From Streptomyces geranii (GTDB taxonomy: Bacteria > Actinomycetota > Actinomycetes > Streptomycetales > Streptomycetaceae): a stretch of DNA of 64,000 bases. Under the pieces are notes generated by a model. It saw nothing but the letters and a program-made list of their open reading frames with translations. It was not told the origin of the DNA and did no database searches. A program made the position numbers and the translations under genes. Shown piece by piece: positions 9,697 through 17,302 of this stretch. The stretch's first letter is position 1. The number at the start of each line of letters is the position of its first letter. The stretch is taken from the NCBI RefSeq assembly GCF_002954775.1, contig NZ_KZ672952.1:62001-126000 (forward strand). Direction: 5' to 3'.

Positions 9697-10092
9697 CTAG
9701 GTCAGGACGAGCGGCACGGTGATGGTGAGGTGTTCGTCCGTGGTCGGCAGGGCGGTGGAAAGGGCGTTCATACGAGCCGCGAGGTGGCCGATCACCCGGC
9801 TGGTCAAGTCCTCGTCCCACTCCGCTGTGCCTTCCGGCGGCAGCCGCATCTCCTTCCCGACAGGTGGGTTGTCACCGAGATAGCGCGCCGTGTCCATGTT
9901 GACGACCCAGCAGGCCAGCGCGATCCTCACCTGCCCGGGTGCCGCCCACTGCGCCCGCACATGGGCACACATGCTGAAGTCGTCCCCACCGAAGGTGACC
10001 GTCGTGGAGAACGGCGTGCCACGGGGATACTGCCGTACCAGCTCGAGCACCGCCGGTTCCACAACGGCTCGCGCCATAGGTTCCGTGTACAC
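9697..10092 (-). CDS. Conserved hypothetical protein
   Basis: An open frame of 131 residues from a GTG at 10092 (an AGGGGG ribosome binding site lies 6 bases upstream), or 126 from an ATG at 10077. It has a mixed composition, with Cys residues in FSMCAHVRAQW and ALACWVVNMD. I recognise no family; the balanced amino-acid use and compact alpha/beta pattern support a real gene. It lies between the small membrane protein and the ArsR gene and is transcribed with the latter direction. Some Streptomyces SsgA-like sporulation proteins have a similar size and a start resembling EPAVLELVRQYPRGTPFSTTV; I consider that the best lead, without being sure. Confidence 0.65.
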   Translation of the reverse strand: MYTEPMARAVVEPAVLELVRQYPRGTPFSTTVTFGGDDFSMCAHVRAQWAAPGQVRIALACWVVNMDTARYLGDNPPVGKEMRLPPEGTAEWDEDLTSRVIGHLAARMNALSTALPTTDEHLTITVPLVLT

Positions 10093-10234
10093 AGTCCGCC
10101 CCCCCTGTCGAGCCGGCCTCCAGCATCCCAGACCGGACGTGCGAAGGACAGACCGTCTGCCGTCCCGACCCGGAGGTGAACGCCGCCGCCGACCCAAGCG
10201 GCGATCCAGGACGGACGCCGCTTGAGGGCCCTCG

Positions 10235-10585
10235 CTACGACGGCGGTTTCGCCTGCGTCTGGGCGGCCCGCAGGTCGGCGAGCAGTTCGGCCTGTCCGGC
10301 GAGCACGCCGGAGAGGATGGTCCGTGCGACCCGCAGCAGCTCGGCGAGGTGCGGGCTGGTCAGCGAGTAGTACACGGTGGAACCCTCCTTGCGCGCCACC
10401 ACCAGGTTCGCCCTCCGCAGCACCGCGAGCTGCTGCGACAGATGCGCGGGCTCGATGCCCACCTCGGGCAGCATCTCGGCGACCGCGTACTCGCGTTCGC
10501 TCAGCAGTTCCAGGACCCGAATACGGGCCGGGTGGCCGATCGTCTTGAAGAACTCGGCCTTCAGCTGGTAGAGCGGCGTGCTCAT
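10235..10585 (-). CDS. ArsR/SmtB-family repressor
   Basis: A 116-residue winged helix-turn-helix protein. KAEFFKTIGHPARIRVLELLSE is the hallmark N-terminus, LSQQLAVLRRANLVVARKEG is the recognition helix plus wing, and the C-terminal helix runs LLRVARTILSGVLAGQAELLADLR. No Cys-x-Cys metal motif is visible, so the signal is probably not a classic soft metal. It is about 50% alike by eye to the ArsR at 13441, suggesting duplication. ATG 10585 was chosen for family length; the longer frame to 10738 covers a repeat element. No SulP gene stands next to it, so it may act on the palindrome at 9316. Confidence 0.88.
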   Translation of the reverse strand: MSTPLYQLKAEFFKTIGHPARIRVLELLSEREYAVAEMLPEVGIEPAHLSQQLAVLRRANLVVARKEGSTVYYSLTSPHLAELLRVARTILSGVLAGQAELLADLRAAQTQAKPPS

Positions 10586-10653
10586 CGTGGCGTCCCCTCC
10601 CCGGTGGAGCAGTACAGCCGTCTCGACCGGCCCTCGGCACATCGCATCCACTC

Positions 10654-10685
10654 TCCCCCGCCCTTGGGGCCAGGGGACCCCCACC
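10654..10685. repeat. Short GC-rich palindromic repeat, copy 1
   Basis: CTCCCCC...GGGGACCCCCA upstream of the ArsR gene shares its outer blocks with the insert that interrupts gap at 35268-35300. The spacing between blocks differs. I regard both as members of a small intergenic repeat family common in Streptomyces; that is recollection plus inference. Confidence 0.45.
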
Positions 10686-10857
10686 TCGTTTCGCTCGTCA
10701 CACACATGCGTCCCATCCTCGCCTGCGTCAGCGGCCACGCCGAAATCCGCACACGAGAACCGTCCCGTCCGGAGGGAGGCTTGGGGCGGGGCGTTGGGGG
10801 CTGCCGGGGGCGGGCCGTCCCGCCGGGGATGCGCCTAGTGCGGTAGGCCTGTTCTCT

Positions 10858-11292
10858 TCAGAGAGGGAGGGTGATCCAGATGCTCTTGCCCTGGCCGTCG
10901 GCGTCGCCCCGGACGACTGCGGTACCGCTCAGGCCGAGGGTGAGTTCCATGACGGTCGCCAGGCCGCCGCTCCCGGTGCCCGTGCCGGTGACCGGCGCGT
11001 ACAGCGGCGGCTGGTAGGGGTGGCGGTCGTGTACGGCGAAGGCCAGGCAGTCCACGTCGGCCGCGTAGATCACGGTCAGCTCCGGCGAGAGCAGGGCGGC
11101 GTGCCGCACGCTGTTGGTGACCAGCTCGCCGAGTATCAGCAGGGCCGGGCCGACGGCGGGGTGGCGCAGGCTGATCCCCCACTCGCTCAGCGCCCGCCCG
11201 GCCGTCTGCCGGGACAGCCGGACGGCGGACGGCGCGGTGGGCAGGGTGAGGACATGCCGGTGGGGCAGGGCTTCGAGCCGTGGGGAGATCAA
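10858..11292 (-). CDS. Anti-sigma-type HATPase (RsbW/SpoIIAB-like)
   Basis: A 144-residue single-domain GHKL ATPase: ALLILGELVTNSVRHAA is the N box, VHDRHPYQPP a variant G1 region, GSGGLATVMELTLGLSGTAV the G2 region. Such stand-alone kinases bind sigma factors or phosphorylate STAS antagonists. The G1 box lacks the usual DxGxG, so ATP turnover may be weak. Translation probably starts at TTG 11292, which overlaps the TGA of the preceding split-barrel gene as TTGA. It is the last gene of the arsR-sulP operon. Partners could be the STAS protein at 28237 or the SpoIIE phosphatase at 7330. Confidence 0.75.
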   Translation of the reverse strand: MISPRLEALPHRHVLTLPTAPSAVRLSRQTAGRALSEWGISLRHPAVGPALLILGELVTNSVRHAALLSPELTVIYAADVDCLAFAVHDRHPYQPPLYAPVTGTGTGSGGLATVMELTLGLSGTAVVRGDADGQGKSIWITLPL

Positions 11293-11714
11293 CGCTCCGT
11301 CCCCCGGGCCCGCCGGAAACCGGAGACCGTCTGGGGATGGATCCGCACGATCGTGTCGTGCGGGCCGTACGCCCAGCCGGTGGGCGTACGGCGCACGGGG
11401 GCACCTCCCATGCCCTTCAGGCTGTGGAGGAGGGCGTCCTCGTTCGGATCGGTGATCGTCTCGGCGGGTCCGGTGGCCGTCGCCGTCCAGCCGGTGCCGG
11501 TCGCGGCCCGCACCTCGTTCACCTGGTACGTCGGCGCCTGTGCCGGGGTGCGCACCACCAGGCGCCCGCACTCCCGCGTGTGCCGGCCGGGCCGGATGAC
11601 GGGCAGGTCCCGCCGCGTGTACACCAGCCGTCCCAGCGCGCTGTGCTCCAGCAGCCGCAGGGCCTCCGCGCCGGAGACCTCGACCCTACGCAACGATGCC
11701 GGCTCGGTGCTCAT
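11289..11714 (-). CDS. Pyridoxamine 5'-phosphate oxidase-like split-barrel flavoprotein (1)
   Basis: A 141-residue protein of the FMN/F420 split-barrel superfamily. The N-terminal SGAEALRLLEHSALGRLVYTRRDLPVIRP is the standard opening of this Streptomyces paralogue group (compare the genes at 23450, 25904 and 26457), with beta strands and a TGTGWTATATGPAETITDP segment matching the conserved SGWSVVVxGxAxxVTDP of its paralogues. The middle looks shortened and altered (HTRECGRLVVRT instead of VNF..GAVLVRT), so flavin binding may be changed. The ATG at 11714 overlaps the SulP stop as ATGA. The substrate is unknown; the family reduces or binds flavin and deazaflavin cofactors. Confidence 0.75.
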   Translation of the reverse strand: MSTEPASLRRVEVSGAEALRLLEHSALGRLVYTRRDLPVIRPGRHTRECGRLVVRTPAQAPTYQVNEVRAATGTGWTATATGPAETITDPNEDALLHSLKGMGGAPVRRTPTGWAYGPHDTIVRIHPQTVSGFRRARGTER

Positions 11715-13444
11715 CCGACGGTTCCCCCTGTTTCCTCGCTGACGGGCCGCCACGTCCGGGCGGGGAGCGGCGGCAGGACACCGGCGCACTCCAGGTGGTT
11801 GCGGGCGCCGTGGATCGCTTCGGGCGTGGAGGCGTACTCGTGCCCGTCCCGGCACAGCAGTTCCAGCGCGCCGACCGAGTCCAGGACCTGGCGCTGGCCG
11901 GGGCGTATGCCGGAGGCCATGACGACGATGCCGCGCCGGCCCAGCTTCTGGACGGCGTCCTTGAGGACGAGGGCTCCGGTGGCGTCGATGGTGCTCACCC
12001 GGGACATCCGCAGGATGACCACGCGGACGTCGGCGACCTCGGCCAGCTCCAGCAGGAACCGGTGGGCAGCGGCGAAGAACAGCGGTCCGTCGATGCGGTA
12101 GGCGACGATGTGCTCGGCCAGCAGCGCGTGTTCCTCCGCGCTGTGGTCGCCCCGGTCGAGGGGGACCTGGTCCAGGCGGGCCTGTGCGGCCACCGCGCGC
12201 AGGGCGAGGGCGCCGGCGACCACCAGGCCGATGATCACGGCGTACACCAGGTCCAGGGCCAGGGTCGCGACGGCGGTCAGGACGAGGATCAGCGCGTCGG
12301 AGCGGGTGGCCTTGGCCATGGCCCGCAGCGAACTGACCTCGACCATCCGGATCGCGGTGGCCAGCAGCACGCCGGCCAGTGCGGCGAGCGGGATCCTGGA
12401 GACGAGGGGCGCTGCCGCGAAGACGATGACGGCGAGGACCGCCGCGTGGACGAGGGCGGCGAGGCGGGAGTTCGCGCCGGTGCGGACATTGACCGCGGTC
12501 CGCGCGATCGCACCGGTCGCGGGCACGCCGCCGAACAGCGGCGCGGCGATGTTGGCCAGCCCCTGGCCGAACAGTTCGCGGTCCGGGTCGTGCTGCTGGC
12601 CGACCGTCATGCCGTCGGCGACCGACGCCGACAGCAGCGACTCCAGGGCGGCCAGCGCCGCCACGGCGACGGCCGGGGCCAGCAGCGAGCCGAGTGCGCC
12701 GAGGTCGAGGAAGGAGAGGGACGGTGCGGGCAGGCCGGACGGCAGGTCACCGATCGGCCGCGCCGCGTCCAGTCCGGCGACCTGGGCCACGACGGTGGCG
12801 GCGATCACGGCGAGAAGGGAGAAGGGGATCGTGGGCCGTCGGCGGGCGCCGGTGAGCATGACGGCGGCGACCGCCAGGGCGAGGGCGACGGCTGTCCAGT
12901 TCGGGTGCCTCGCGAACTCCTGCAGCGCGCGCCAGGCCACCACGAGGACACGGTCGCCCTCGGGACCGGGTACCCCGAGGGCGTTCGGGATCTGCTGCAC
13001 CCCGATGACGCAGGCGATGCCGAGGGTGAAGCCCTCCACGACGGGCGCGGGCACGTACCGCATGTATTTCCCGGCCCTGAGCAGGGCGAGCGCGACGAGC
13101 ATCGCGCCTGCCATCAGCCCGACCGTGAGCACCCCGGACGGCCCGTGCTCCGCGACGATCGGCACCAGCACCACGGTCATCGCGCCCGTCGGCCCGGACA
13201 CCTGGAGATTCGAGCCGCCGAACACCGCGGCCAGCGCACCGGCGACGACCGCGGTCGCCAGTCCGGCCTCGGCGCCGAGCCCGGAGGAGACGCCGAAGCC
13301 GAGCGCGAGCGGCAACGCGACGATCGCCACCGTGAGGCCGGCCAGCAGGTCCCGGCGCGGGCCTCGGCGCATCTCCGCCAGATCACTGCGGCCGGGCAGC
13401 AGCGCGGCGACCCGGCCCGAGAGACGGGTGAAGGCGGATGTCAT
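11711..13444 (-). CDS. SulP-family anion transporter with STAS domain
   Basis: A 577-residue membrane protein. About 10-12 hydrophobic segments begin with the SulP motif LLAGLTVAIVALPLALGFGV and include GPTGAMTVVLVPI and the GGVPATGAIARTAVNVRTGA signature; a cytosolic STAS domain follows (about residues 440-550; ILRMSRVSTIDATGALVLKDAV). The family moves sulfate, bicarbonate or other anions with H+ or Na+. ATG 13444 overlaps the stop of the ArsR repressor (ATGA), so it is under the same control. In actinobacteria ArsR-linked SulP genes are common, though the substrate is rarely known; no carbonic anhydrase is fused here. Confidence 0.9.
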   Translation of the reverse strand: MTSAFTRLSGRVAALLPGRSDLAEMRRGPRRDLLAGLTVAIVALPLALGFGVSSGLGAEAGLATAVVAGALAAVFGGSNLQVSGPTGAMTVVLVPIVAEHGPSGVLTVGLMAGAMLVALALLRAGKYMRYVPAPVVEGFTLGIACVIGVQQIPNALGVPGPEGDRVLVVAWRALQEFARHPNWTAVALALAVAAVMLTGARRRPTIPFSLLAVIAATVVAQVAGLDAARPIGDLPSGLPAPSLSFLDLGALGSLLAPAVAVAALAALESLLSASVADGMTVGQQHDPDRELFGQGLANIAAPLFGGVPATGAIARTAVNVRTGANSRLAALVHAAVLAVIVFAAAPLVSRIPLAALAGVLLATAIRMVEVSSLRAMAKATRSDALILVLTAVATLALDLVYAVIIGLVVAGALALRAVAAQARLDQVPLDRGDHSAEEHALLAEHIVAYRIDGPLFFAAAHRFLLELAEVADVRVVILRMSRVSTIDATGALVLKDAVQKLGRRGIVVMASGIRPGQRQVLDSVGALELLCRDGHEYASTPEAIHGARNHLECAGVLPPLPARTWRPVSEETGGTVG

Positions 13445-13782
13445 CGCGCGGCGACCTCGTTTTCCCGCAACTCGGCCAGCAGTTCGTTCCGTCCGGCCAG
13501 CAGCTCGGTCAGGATGCGGCGCGCGGCCCGCATCAGATCGGCGACGTCCCCGCCCGCCAGCTCGTACGTCACCGTCGAGCCGGTGCGCGTGGCGGTGACG
13601 ATCCCGGAGCGGCGCAGCACGGCCAGTTGTTGCGACAGGGCGGAGGGCTCGACCTCGATGGCGGCCAGCAGGTCCCGTACCGGTTTCGGCCCGTCCTGCA
13701 ACAGCTCCAGCACCCGGATGCGCACCGGATGCCCAAGCATCCGGAAGAACTCCGCCTTCGCCTCGTACAGCGGAACGGACAC
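13441..13782 (-). CDS. ArsR/SmtB-family repressor of the sulP operon
   Basis: A 113-residue winged-helix repressor (KAEFFRMLGHPVRIRVLELLQDG, LSQQLAVLRRSGIVTATRTGSTVTYEL, then a dimerising C-terminal helix). GTG 13782 has GGAAG seven bases upstream. It is the first gene of an operon with sulP (ATGA overlap) followed by the split-barrel and HATPase genes, all overlapping. The palindrome at 13875-13894, about 93 bp upstream of the start, is its likely operator. There is no obvious metal-binding cysteine cluster, so the inducer may be redox or anion related; that is inference. Confidence 0.9.
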   Translation of the reverse strand: MSVPLYEAKAEFFRMLGHPVRIRVLELLQDGPKPVRDLLAAIEVEPSALSQQLAVLRRSGIVTATRTGSTVTYELAGGDVADLMRAARRILTELLAGRNELLAELRENEVAAR

Positions 13783-14144
13783 GATGGCGCTTCCTTTCCT
13801 TGGCAGCGCCCCGTCCGGGGCGAGCGAAGGCCGCCCCCCGACACTTGCGAGAACAGCCAACACAGCATCTAGCCAATTGCATAATTTTGCAATTCAGCAT
13901 GTGATTGACATCTGGGCGTCGTCGGACCTCCGGGGGAGGCTGCCACCCTCGCCCATGCGCCTCCTGCCACCCCGCTTGCGATCCTCCTCACTCCCGGTCC
14001 GTCGCCTCAAGGCCCAGGGTGTACGGGTGGTGACGATATGCTCACGCGGTGGGCAGGCATCTCTGTCGGGCCGTGGTCCGGACCGCCGGAGGAATCGGAC
14101 GGGGAGCCGGCCCGGTCGAGTGCGGGACGAGGGAAGGCGATGAA
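13783..14144. other. Divergent intergenic region, arsR-sulP operon / ppx
   Basis: About 360 bp separate the leftward arsR-sulP operon from the rightward exopolyphosphatase-like gene. It holds the AT-rich operator-like palindrome at 13875-13894 and presumably both promoters. A GC-rich stretch at 14069-14083 (CGGGCCGTGGTCC) faintly resembles the DevR-type box but is too poor to call. Confidence 0.6.
13875..13894. promoter_or_regulatory. AT-rich inverted repeat, operator of the arsR-sulP operon
   Basis: AATTGCA TAATTT TGCAATT: 7-bp perfect arms around a 6-base AT spacer, typical of ArsR/SmtB operators, sitting just upstream of the first gene of the operon. It is one of only two such AT-rich palindromes I noticed in the window. 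Confidence 0.7.
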
Positions 14145-15092
14145 ATGCGGCAGGCAGGGGTGCTCGATGTCGGGTGCCACAGCGCTCTGCTGACGTTGGT
14201 GCGGCAGCGTCCGGGGGCGCTGCTGGAGCCGGTGTTCTCCCGAAAGGTGCGGCTGAGACTGCACGAGACCCTCGATCACAAGGGGCAGTTGGACAAGGTC
14301 GGCGTGAAGAGCGTCGAGCGTGCCGTGGCCGAGGCCGTCGCCGCCGACCCGCGCGGACCGGAGGTGTTCGCCTTCGCGACCTCCGTCATCCGGGACGCGC
14401 CCAACCGCGACGAGATCATCGCGCGGGTCGCACGCGCCACGGGCACCCGCCTGCAGGTGCTGACCGGCGAGGAGGAAGCCCGGCTGGCCTACGTGGCCGC
14501 CCGCCAGTGGGCGGGCCCGGCGACCGGGGAACTGCTGGTCCTGGACATCGGCGGCGGCACCGTGGAGATCGCCTCCGGCACCGCGGCCCAGCCCCGTACC
14601 GTCCACTCGCTGCCGCTGGGAGCCCGCAGGATCACCCGGGACTGGCTTCCCGGCGGGACCACGCCGTCCCCACGCCGCCTGGCCGAGATCCGGCGGCATC
14701 TGCGCCGGTCCCTGGAGGCCGTCCCCGGCCTGCCCCAGGCCGAGCCGGGCATGCGGGTACTGGCCTGCTCCAAGACCTTCGAACAACTCGCCCGGCTCAC
14801 GGCAGCCCAGGGCAAGACACCACGAACCGTACGGCGGCTGGCGCTGCCCCACCTGCGCAGATCGGTCTCCCTGCTGGCCGACGCGGAACCGTCCCGCCGC
14901 GCCGAGCTGCCCGGCATCTCCCGGCACCGTGCCGAACAGTCCCTGGCCGGAGCCCTGATCGCACAGGCGCTCATGGAGGCCTGCGGGGCCAAGAAGGTCG
15001 AGATCTGCCCCTGGTCCACCCGGGAGGGACTGCTGCTCGAACACCTCGGCACACCCCGCACCTCAGCGGGCCGCCGCCGCGACGGCGGCTGA
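14145..15092 (+). CDS. Ppx/GppA-family exopolyphosphatase-like protein
   Basis: A 315-residue member of the ASKHA-fold Ppx/GppA family: an N-terminal GVLDVGCHSALLTLV phosphate loop, EVFAFATSVIRDAPN, LTGEEEARLAYVAARQW, and the LLVLDIGGGTVEIASG motif. Length matches short actinobacterial Ppx proteins of 310-320 residues. In mycobacteria and streptomycetes these hydrolyse polyphosphate or bind (p)ppGpp. ATG 14145 has GGGAAGG upstream. A PPK2-type kinase sits 23 kb away, so the island encodes both use and breakdown of polyphosphate. Some catalytic acids typical of the family (for example the usual DxGSNS) are changed to DVGCHS, so activity is uncertain. Confidence 0.85.
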   Translation: MRQAGVLDVGCHSALLTLVRQRPGALLEPVFSRKVRLRLHETLDHKGQLDKVGVKSVERAVAEAVAADPRGPEVFAFATSVIRDAPNRDEIIARVARATGTRLQVLTGEEEARLAYVAARQWAGPATGELLVLDIGGGTVEIASGTAAQPRTVHSLPLGARRITRDWLPGGTTPSPRRLAEIRRHLRRSLEAVPGLPQAEPGMRVLACSKTFEQLARLTAAQGKTPRTVRRLALPHLRRSVSLLADAEPSRRAELPGISRHRAEQSLAGALIAQALMEACGAKKVEICPWSTREGLLLEHLGTPRTSAGRRRDGG

Positions 15093-15266
15093 ACCCGGCT
15101 GCCGACGTTCAACGCCGGAGCCGTTCCGGCCGACGGGTCATGGCGACCCCTCGGCGCCCCGCCCATCCGCACCGTCCGGTCAGGACTCCGTCCAGGACGG
15201 GAAGGGCGATGACCGTCCAGCGCCGCACGGTCCTGCCGATGCGGACCCTGGGCGCATGCCTCGGCC

Positions 15267-16985
15267 CTACGACTTCCGCGCCGGTACCCGCCACAGCAGT
15301 ACGGTGCCGCCGCCCTCGGGCGTCCCGAGTTCCAGTCCGCCGCCCAGTTGCTCGGCGCGCTCCCCCATGTTGCGCAGCCCGCTGCGGCGGCCGTCGGCGG
15401 GGATGCCCACCCCGTTGTCGGTGACCGACAGCCGTACCTCGCGCCCGTCCGTGGCCAGGAGCACGTCGGCGCGGTTCGCCCGGGCGTGCCGGGCGATGTT
15501 GGTCAGTGCCTCGGAGAGCACCGCCACCACATGATCGGCGATGTCCTTCGGCACGTCGGTGTCCAGCAGGCCTTCCATCCGGACGCCGGGAGCGAAGCCG
15601 AGCACCGGGGCCGCCTCCCCCACGACCCGTACGGCACGAGCCCGCAGGCCGCTCTCTCCCGTGCCTCCACGTGCGCGCAGGCCGAAGATCGTCGACCTGA
15701 TGATCTTGATGGTCTCGTCGAGGTCGTCGACCGCGCGCGCCACGCGCTCGGCGGCCTCCTCGTGCTCGATGAAGCGGCCGGCGCTCTGCAGTGTCATACC
15801 GGTGGCGAACAGCCGTTGGATGGCCAGATCGTGCAGGTCGCGTGCGATGCGGTCCCGGTCCATGAGCACCGCGACCGCTTCGGCGTCCTGGCGGCGTTCG
15901 GCCAGTTCCATCGCGATGGCGGCCTGTGCGGCGAAGGACTGCAAGGTCTCGGTCTCCGTCGCCGAGAACCCCGGCTGACCGGCCTTCCGCGCCAGCAGGA
16001 CCACGCCCCGTGGACCCGCGTCTCCCGTGCCGATGGGCACCGCCACGGCGGGTCCGAGTCCGCCGAACCGCGGGGGCTCCAGGGAGATGCGTTCGTCGTG
16101 GGTGACGTCCGCGCTGGTGACGGGGGCGGCACCGGAGAACGCCAGCCCCATCAGGCTCTTGTCCATCGCCAGTACGAGGCCCCGGTGTGCGTCGGCGTCC
16201 ATCCCGACGGCGATCTCCACCGCGAGTGACCCGGTGTCCTCCATGGGCAGCGCGACCGCCGCCAGGGCGGATCCGGTGATCTCGCCGGCCCGCTCGGCGA
16301 TCAGGGCGAGGACCTCGGCGCTCTCAGCGCCGGACATCAGGCCGTGGGTGACCTCCGCGTTCGCCCGCAGCCAGCGTTCCCGCAGCCGGGACTCCTCGTA
16401 CAGCCGGGCGTTGTCGATCGCGACGCCGGCCGCCACGGCGAGCGTCAGCGTGACCGACACGTCGTCCTCGTCGAACTGGGCGCCGCCCCGCTTCTCGGTC
16501 AGGTACAGATTGCCGAAGATCTGGTCGCGCACCCGGATCGGGACGCCCAGGAAGGTGTTCATCGGCGGGTGGTGCGCCGGGAAGCCGTACGAGGCCGCGT
16601 GCTCGGAGATCTTCGCCAGGCGCAGTGGCTCGGGGTGGTGGATCAGCTCCCCCAGGATGCCGTGCCCCTCCGGGTACGGGCCGATCCGTGCGATCTGCTT
16701 CTCGCTGATCCCGACGGTGTGGAAGGCGGACAGCCGCCTGCCGTCCGGGCCGATCACGCCGAGCGCCGCGTACTCCGCGTCGACCAGGACAGCGGCGGCC
16801 TCCACGATGCTGCGCAGGGCCTGTTCCAGGTCCAGCTCCCGGCCGACCGACAGCACCGCCTCCAGCAGGCTGTGCACCCGGTCCCGGGTGCCACGGGCCG
16901 CGTCCAGCCGCGACTGCAGCTCCTCCAGCAGCTCGTCCAGCCGCAACTGAGGCAGGCGCACGCGAGCCTCCTCGGGGGTTTCCAC
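15267..16985 (-). CDS. DevS/DosT/OsdK-like GAF-GAF sensor histidine kinase
   Basis: A 572-residue cytosolic kinase. After a short coiled region come two GAF domains (about residues 55-195 and 220-365), a HisKA_3 helix with the phospho-acceptor His near residue 385 in DRIARDLHDLAIQRLF, and a HATPase (SEALTNIARHARA, VTDNGVGIP, GLRNMGERAEQLGG). The first GAF contains GFPAHHPPMNTFLGVPIRV, very similar to what I recall of mycobacterial DevS/DosT, where it binds haem and senses O2, NO and CO. GTG 16985 has GGAGG eight bases upstream. It is divergent from ppdK. Its likely partner, a NarL-type regulator, lies 38 kb away at 55221; in S. coelicolor the OsdK and OsdR genes are adjacent. Haem binding is inference. 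Confidence 0.88.
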   Translation of the reverse strand: METPEEARVRLPQLRLDELLEELQSRLDAARGTRDRVHSLLEAVLSVGRELDLEQALRSIVEAAAVLVDAEYAALGVIGPDGRRLSAFHTVGISEKQIARIGPYPEGHGILGELIHHPEPLRLAKISEHAASYGFPAHHPPMNTFLGVPIRVRDQIFGNLYLTEKRGGAQFDEDDVSVTLTLAVAAGVAIDNARLYEESRLRERWLRANAEVTHGLMSGAESAEVLALIAERAGEITGSALAAVALPMEDTGSLAVEIAVGMDADAHRGLVLAMDKSLMGLAFSGAAPVTSADVTHDERISLEPPRFGGLGPAVAVPIGTGDAGPRGVVLLARKAGQPGFSATETETLQSFAAQAAIAMELAERRQDAEAVAVLMDRDRIARDLHDLAIQRLFATGMTLQSAGRFIEHEEAAERVARAVDDLDETIKIIRSTIFGLRARGGTGESGLRARAVRVVGEAAPVLGFAPGVRMEGLLDTDVPKDIADHVVAVLSEALTNIARHARANRADVLLATDGREVRLSVTDNGVGIPADGRRSGLRNMGERAEQLGGGLELGTPEGGGTVLLWRVPARKS

Positions 16986-17302
16986 CCTGCGTTCCTCCAG
17001 GTCCCCTCTTACGCACGGACGCCCAACGGTCCGGTCAGTTGTCACGGTAGTGGTCAGCGGCAGGGTCCGGTAGCGAATCGAGCCGAGCACCCGGGCTCCC
17101 GGCTTCCGCGCCTCTGGATCACCGACATCACGTCTGGCCTGGACCGTCACCCCCCGTGCGTCGGGTCTCACGGCTGACCCCTCGGACCTGCCGGGGCCGA
17201 CCGGCCCAGTGGTGGGGACCGAAAGCACCTGCCCCTTCCGGTCCCGGCGGCCGGACGCTGGAGAGGTACCCAGCCCGCAGCCCACCGGAGGAGACCGGCG
17301 TC
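16986..17302. other. Divergent promoter region, sensor kinase / ppdK
   Basis: 317 bp without a gene. The ppdK side holds two DevR-type boxes (17193-17229) and the GGAGGAG ribosome binding site of ppdK. The kinase side holds a looser dyad, GGACGCCCAACGGTCC (about 17025-17040), which may or may not be related. Confidence 0.7.
17193..17229. promoter_or_regulatory. Tandem DevR/OsdR-type boxes upstream of ppdK
   Basis: GGGGCCGACCGGCCC (17193-17207) and GGGACCGAAAGCACC (17215-17229), centres 22 bp apart. The first is a near-perfect palindrome, the second a degenerate copy. They lie about 75-110 bp upstream of the ppdK start. Confidence 0.7.

Noticed and set aside
14069..14083. CGGGCCGTGGTCCGG as a DevR-type box before the Ppx-like gene
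   Set aside because: Its right half does not fit the consensus spacing and there is no second box; too weak.
11696..14143. An 815-residue + strand frame opposite the sulP operon
   Set aside because: Antisense shadow (Gly/Asp/His/Gln-rich), no ribosome binding site or motif.
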